A stretch of DNA of 64,000 nucleotides from JANSWP01 sp041941305 (GTDB lineage: Bacteria > Bacteroidota > Bacteroidia > Chitinophagales > Saprospiraceae): contig JBGTQJ010000001.1 of assembly GCA_041941305.1 (NCBI GenBank), positions 124,001 through 188,000 on the forward strand. The letters run 5' to 3'. Position 1 is the first letter of the stretch. Each line of letters starts with the position of its first letter. Positions 61,516 to 64,000 of this stretch are shown piece by piece. Made by a program: the position numbers and the translations under genes. Under the pieces are notes generated by a model. It was given only the letters and a program-made list of their open reading frames with translations, had not been told where the DNA came from and did no database searches.

Positions 61516-61932
61516 ATGGCTTATTCAGAAAAAGTATTAGATCATTTTAAAAACCCTCGCAACGTAGGGACATTGGATAAAAGCAAAAAGAATGTAGGGA
61601 CTGGTTTGGTTGGTGCCCCTGAATGTGGCGACGTCATGCGTCTTCAAATTGAAGTAGATGATGCGACAGGGACTATCAAAGATGCCAAGTTCAAAACTTT
61701 TGGATGTGGATCTGCAATTGCTTCTTCTTCTCTTGCAACTGAATGGTTGAAGGGCAAAAGCGTAGATGACGCAATGAAAATAGACAATATGGATATTGTC
61801 GAAGAATTGGCATTGCCTCCGGTAAAAATTCATTGTTCTGTACTGGCTGAAGATGCTATCAAAAGCGCAATTGCTGATTATCAGCAGAAAAATGGCATCG
61901 AGGTTACAGCAGAATTGGAAACCAGCCATTAA
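61516..61932 (+). CDS. iscU: Iron-sulfur scaffold protein IscU
   Basis: Scaffold on which Fe-S clusters are built, 138 residues. The three cluster cysteines are present: C37 in GAPECGD, C63 in FGCGSAIASSS, and the third in IHCSVLAEDAI (about 107). The YSEKVLDHFKNPRNVG start is typical. The chaperone-recognition motif LPPVK is present in LALPPVKIHCS. Starts 78 bp after iscS. An Ala rather than a two-cysteine extension at the C-terminus excludes NifU. Confidence 0.96.
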   Translation: MAYSEKVLDHFKNPRNVGTLDKSKKNVGTGLVGAPECGDVMRLQIEVDDATGTIKDAKFKTFGCGSAIASSSLATEWLKGKSVDDAMKIDNMDIVEELALPPVKIHCSVLAEDAIKSAIADYQQKNGIEVTAELETSH

Positions 61933-62009
61933 ATCGATGTTATGATACTATAATGTTATAATGCTGTGATGAATACATTACAGGATTGTAGAATTAAAGA
62001 ATCAATAAA

Positions 62010-62336
62010 ATGTTATTTGTAGCGGATAGTGCCAAAGAACGGGCAAAAATGTTAATGGAGGAAGCTGGGTTGACAGATGACTACTTCATTCGAGTCTCTG
62101 TAACCAGTGGGGGCTGTAGTGGACTGACTTATCAAATGGATTTTGATAATGAGTCACAGCCCAACGATCAGGTTTTCGAAGATAACGACGTTAAAGTAGT
62201 GACAGATTTAAAAAGCTTCCTTTATTTATGTAATACAACTCTTGAATTTTCTGGAGGACTCAATGGAAAAGGATTTTACTTCAATAATCCCAATGCAGCC
62301 AGAACCTGCGGGTGTGGAGAGAGTTTTGCAGTATAA
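62010..62336 (+). CDS. iscA: Iron-sulfur assembly protein IscA (A-type carrier)
   Basis: A-type Fe-S carrier of 108 residues. Three conserved cysteines are seen: GGCSGLTYQM (about 36) and TCGCGESF near the C-terminus (two cysteines). The VSVTSGGCSG and NNPNAARTCGCGESFAV segments define the HesB/IscA/SufA family. The spacing from iscU is 77 bp, filled with AT-rich repeated words (ATAATG, TATAATGCTG). hscA, hscB and fdx, which follow in gammaproteobacterial isc operons, are absent here. A hairpin at 62381 and a terminator at 62460 follow. Confidence 0.95.
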   Translation: MLFVADSAKERAKMLMEEAGLTDDYFIRVSVTSGGCSGLTYQMDFDNESQPNDQVFEDNDVKVVTDLKSFLYLCNTTLEFSGGLNGKGFYFNNPNAARTCGCGESFAV

Positions 62337-62380
62337 CAAAATGATGCTATAATACTGCAATGCTGCTAGACTACGATGAT

Positions 62381-62410
62381 TAATTCTGAAATGTTTTCAT
62401 TTCAGAATTA
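62381..62410. repeat. Perfect 13-bp hairpin after iscA
   Basis: TAATTCTGAAATG (62381-62393) and CATTTCAGAATTA (62398-62410) form a perfect stem with loop TTTT. No T-run follows immediately, so this is more likely a 3'-end stabiliser or binding palindrome than a terminator by itself. Confidence 0.7.
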
Positions 62411-62459
62411 TAAAATAATAGAAATAAAAAACTTTCTTTTTTATTTTGTTGCGAAAACG

Positions 62460-62492
62460 AATGCTTCAATTGTTATAATTGGAGCATTTTTT
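62460..62492 (+). terminator. Terminator of the isc operon, overlapping the rpsF promoter
   Basis: AATGCTTCAATT (62460-62471) and AATTGGAGCATT (62477-62488) form a 12-bp stem with one wobble pair, followed by a T-run to 62492. The left arm and loop contain the -33 element of the next promoter. Confidence 0.8.
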
Positions 62493-62502
62493 ATTACCTT
62501 TG
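62470..62502 (+). promoter_or_regulatory. Promoter of the rpsF ribosomal operon
   Basis: TTG (62470-62472), 22 bp, then TACCTTTG (62495-62502), an exact consensus. The start codon of rpsF is 107 bp downstream, leaving a leader of about 100 bases that could carry autoregulation by S6:S18, as is known for this operon in other bacteria; no motif was identified here. Confidence 0.75.
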
Positions 62503-62609
62503 CGCTCCTTTTTTAAAAATCTGCTTTTTGGCATTGCGAATTTCCATGATTTTGATACCTGAAAATCAAAGTCCGTAAAGCGAAAGCAGAAAATAAATAC
62601 ATAGCTTAC

Positions 62610-63323
62610 ATGCGAAATTATGAAGTTACCTTCATCGTAGATCCGGTGCTGACAGGCGATGAGATTAAAGACACAGCCCAGGCATATGTTGATCACATTC
62701 AAAATGAAGGTTGTAATGTCGTTGCTGTAGATGAGATGGGATTGCGTCAATTGGCTTATCCTATCAATCGACGTACAACTGGGATCTACTACTCTATTGA
62801 GTTTCAGACTGAAACCGGAGCTCTTGTAGATCCAATGGAATTGGCATTGCGTCGTGATGAACGAATCATGCGATTCTTAACTGTCAAATTGGACAAGTTT
62901 GGCGTTGAATACAACCAGAAAAAACGCGACGGTTTGATTGGCAAATCCAAGCGAACCAAAATGAGAGAGCAACAAGAGGCTGCTCAAAAGAAAGCACAAA
63001 AAGCCAATCAGCCTCATGGCGACAACTTGAAACGCATTGAAGGAATTGGACCTAAAGTTTCTGAAGCCTTAAAAGGATATGGTATTACCACTTTCCAGAT
63101 GTTGGCAGCAAAAACGCCTGAAAGAATTAAGGAAATTTTGTTAGAAATTGATCATGACCGTTTCCAAAACCAAGATCCAACAACCTGGCCTCAACAAGCA
63201 GATTTAGCAGCTTCCGGCGAATGGGAAAAGCTAAAAGCATGGCAAGAAGATCTTAAAGGCGGAAGAGCAGCTACACAAACACAAGGTCAACCTAAAGGTC
63301 AAGATCAATCCGAAGAGGAATAG
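62610..63323 (+). CDS. rpsF: Ribosomal protein S6 with C-terminal helix-hairpin-helix extension
   Basis: Small-subunit ribosomal protein. Residues 1-103 are a normal S6 (NYEVTFIVDPVLTGDEIK, LAYPINRRTTGIYYSIEF, MELALRRDERIMRFLTVKL). E. coli S6 has 131 residues with a short acidic tail; this protein has 237. After a basic linker (about 104-138, KKRDGLIGKSKRTKMRE) comes a helix-hairpin-helix-like domain: LKRIEGIGPKVSEALKGYGI (140-159), then TTFQMLAAKTPERIKEIL, and DPTTWPQQADLAASGEWEKL, ending in a Gln/Glu tail. To my knowledge a similar extension is found on L21 in some Bacteroidota. It heads the rpsF-rpsR-rplI operon. Confidence 0.95.
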   Translation: MRNYEVTFIVDPVLTGDEIKDTAQAYVDHIQNEGCNVVAVDEMGLRQLAYPINRRTTGIYYSIEFQTETGALVDPMELALRRDERIMRFLTVKLDKFGVEYNQKKRDGLIGKSKRTKMREQQEAAQKKAQKANQPHGDNLKRIEGIGPKVSEALKGYGITTFQMLAAKTPERIKEILLEIDHDRFQNQDPTTWPQQADLAASGEWEKLKAWQEDLKGGRAATQTQGQPKGQDQSEEE

Positions 63324-63452
63324 ATTGCTTTACAGATTAGAACAGGAAAATGTTCCTTGTTCTAGTAAAGTGAGTTGGAAAAATTGAAAAATGATTTGGA
63401 CTTATGATTGATTCTTAATCATAAATCCAGAATCGTAAATCCTAAATTAAAA

Positions 63453-63719
63453 ATGGCATCAAGAGACGATATAAAATTCTTAAGCAATCCCAATTTGGGT
63501 TCTCAGCGTCAAAAATACTGTCGCTTTAAAAAGTTTGGTATCAAACACATCGATTATAAAGATTCAGACTTTTTGATTCAATTCGTTAATGAGCAAGGTA
63601 AAGTCTTGCCACGTCGAATTACTGGTAACTCTTTGAAATATCAGCGTAAAGTAGCTACAGCAGTTAAACGTGCGCGCCACCTGGCTTTGCTACCTTATGT
63701 AACAGATTTGTTGAAATAA
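63453..63719 (+). CDS. rpsR: Ribosomal protein S18
   Basis: Small-subunit ribosomal protein of 88 residues, partner of S6. The ATG at 63453 (MASRDDIKFL) is preferred over one at 63408 because the extra 15 residues are outside the family. Conserved features: KYCRFKKFGIKHIDYKD, the LPRRITGNSLKYQRKVATAVKRARHLALLPY core that binds 16S rRNA. Located between rpsF and rplI as in most bacteria. Confidence 0.95.
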   Translation: MASRDDIKFLSNPNLGSQRQKYCRFKKFGIKHIDYKDSDFLIQFVNEQGKVLPRRITGNSLKYQRKVATAVKRARHLALLPYVTDLLK

Positions 63720-63726
63720 CATCCGT

Positions 63727-63795
63727 TTCTAGTTCCCAGTTCTGAGTGCCCAGTCCGGAAACTCAGAACTGGGAACCGGGAACCCAGAACTGAAT
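63727..63795. repeat. Heptamer-word hairpin between rpsR and rplI
   Basis: GTTCCCAGTTCTGAGT on the left is an exact reverse complement of ACTCAGAACTGGGAAC on the right (16 bp), and both halves continue in seven-base words (TTCCCAG, TTCTGAG, then AACTGGG, AACCGGG, AACCCAG). It lies inside a ribosomal protein operon, five bases before the rplI start codon, and would fold in the message. Confidence 0.85.
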
Positions 63796-63799
63796 AACA

Positions 63800-64000
63800 A
63801 TGGACATTATATTGCTTCAAAATATAGACAAGGTAGGTGGCAAATTTGAGTTAGTCACAGTAAAAGATGGCTACGCACGCAACTACCTCATTCCCAATAA
63901 GATGGCATTGATCGCAAATGATACGAATCGCCGTCGTTTGGATGACCTGAAACGCCGGGAGGCAGCCAAATTGGCCAAGACCATTGATGAATTCCAAGCT
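63800..64000 (+). CDS. rplI: Ribosomal protein L9, 5' part (cut by window end)
   Basis: Large-subunit ribosomal protein; the first 67 codons are present and the frame is open at the window edge (family length about 150). The start MDIILLQNIDKVGGKFELVT and the rRNA-binding segment VKDGYARNYLIPNKMAL (with conserved Gly-Tyr-Ala-Arg-Asn) are diagnostic. Third gene of the rpsF-rpsR-rplI operon. A hairpin spacer ends five bases before the ATG, leaving little room for an upstream ribosome-binding signal. Confidence 0.93.
   Translation, partial: MDIILLQNIDKVGGKFELVTVKDGYARNYLIPNKMALIANDTNRRRLDDLKRREAAKLAKTIDEFQA

Overview
The window reads as chromosomal DNA of a member of the Bacteroidota, most likely a Saprospiria/Lewinella-type marine or activated-sludge bacterium. 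The sequence signs are type IX secretion (T9SS) C-terminal domains, SprB-type adhesin repeats, membrane sensors with regulator propellers and triple-tyrosine domains, an exosortase with an IPTM-GEW substrate, FtsX-like permease pairs, and promoters of the Bacteroidota form TTG-N20-TAnnTTTG. The placement below phylum level is inference. No rRNA, tRNA, CRISPR array or intact insertion sequence was seen.

Layout. (1) 0.5-5.3 kb: a LytS-like propeller sensor kinase, its LytTR response regulator, and a small secreted PKD protein; three helically phased direct repeats lie between the last two. (2) 5.4-15.1 kb: a conserved hypothetical, then a curli (functional amyloid) locus with two large curlin-repeat proteins, a small curlin/nucleator-like protein, CsgE, CsgF, a CsgG fused to a C-terminal beta-barrel, and a TolB-like lipoprotein. 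(3) 15.1-24.6 kb, minus strand: DUF1800 protein, DUF1501 protein with dockerin-like tail, and an 1842-residue T9SS protein with cohesin-like, carbohydrate-binding, thrombospondin-3 and about 11 SprB repeats. (4) 25-32 kb: an IPTM-GEW exosortase substrate, a membrane one-component regulator, an exosortase (XrtH-like) with its membrane partner, and a TPR lipoprotein. (5) 32-44 kb: two FtsX-family permeases, a molybdopterin oxidoreductase, an acyl-CoA carboxylase beta subunit, a periplasmic-binding-fold lipoprotein, and an N-acetylmuramidase-like protein. (6) 44-50 kb: a TPR-AAA+ ATPase and TPR membrane protein pair, a TPR protein next to secG, and a GNAT acetyltransferase. (7) 50-59.5 kb: a sarcosine-oxidase-like flavoprotein, an envelope operon (barrel protein, S41 peptidase, T9SS hydrolase), a lipoprotein, a DUF1761 protein, a coiled-coil protein and an OmpA lipoprotein. 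(8) 59.6-64 kb: a candidate structured RNA, the iscS-iscU-iscA iron-sulfur operon, and the rpsF-rpsR-rplI ribosomal operon, cut by the window end.

The strongest unexplained signals are in the spacers. Many gaps between genes hold self-complementary arrays of short words, often exactly seven bases long, in different sequence families; they form long hairpins at operon junctions. Other highlights are a promoter-led region with three strong hairpins at 59.6-60.0 kb, a TA-flanked palindromic MITE-like element, a helix-hairpin-helix extension on ribosomal protein S6, a CsgG-barrel fusion, a compact exosortase/substrate/regulator island, and a possible cohesin/dockerin pair in adjacent genes.
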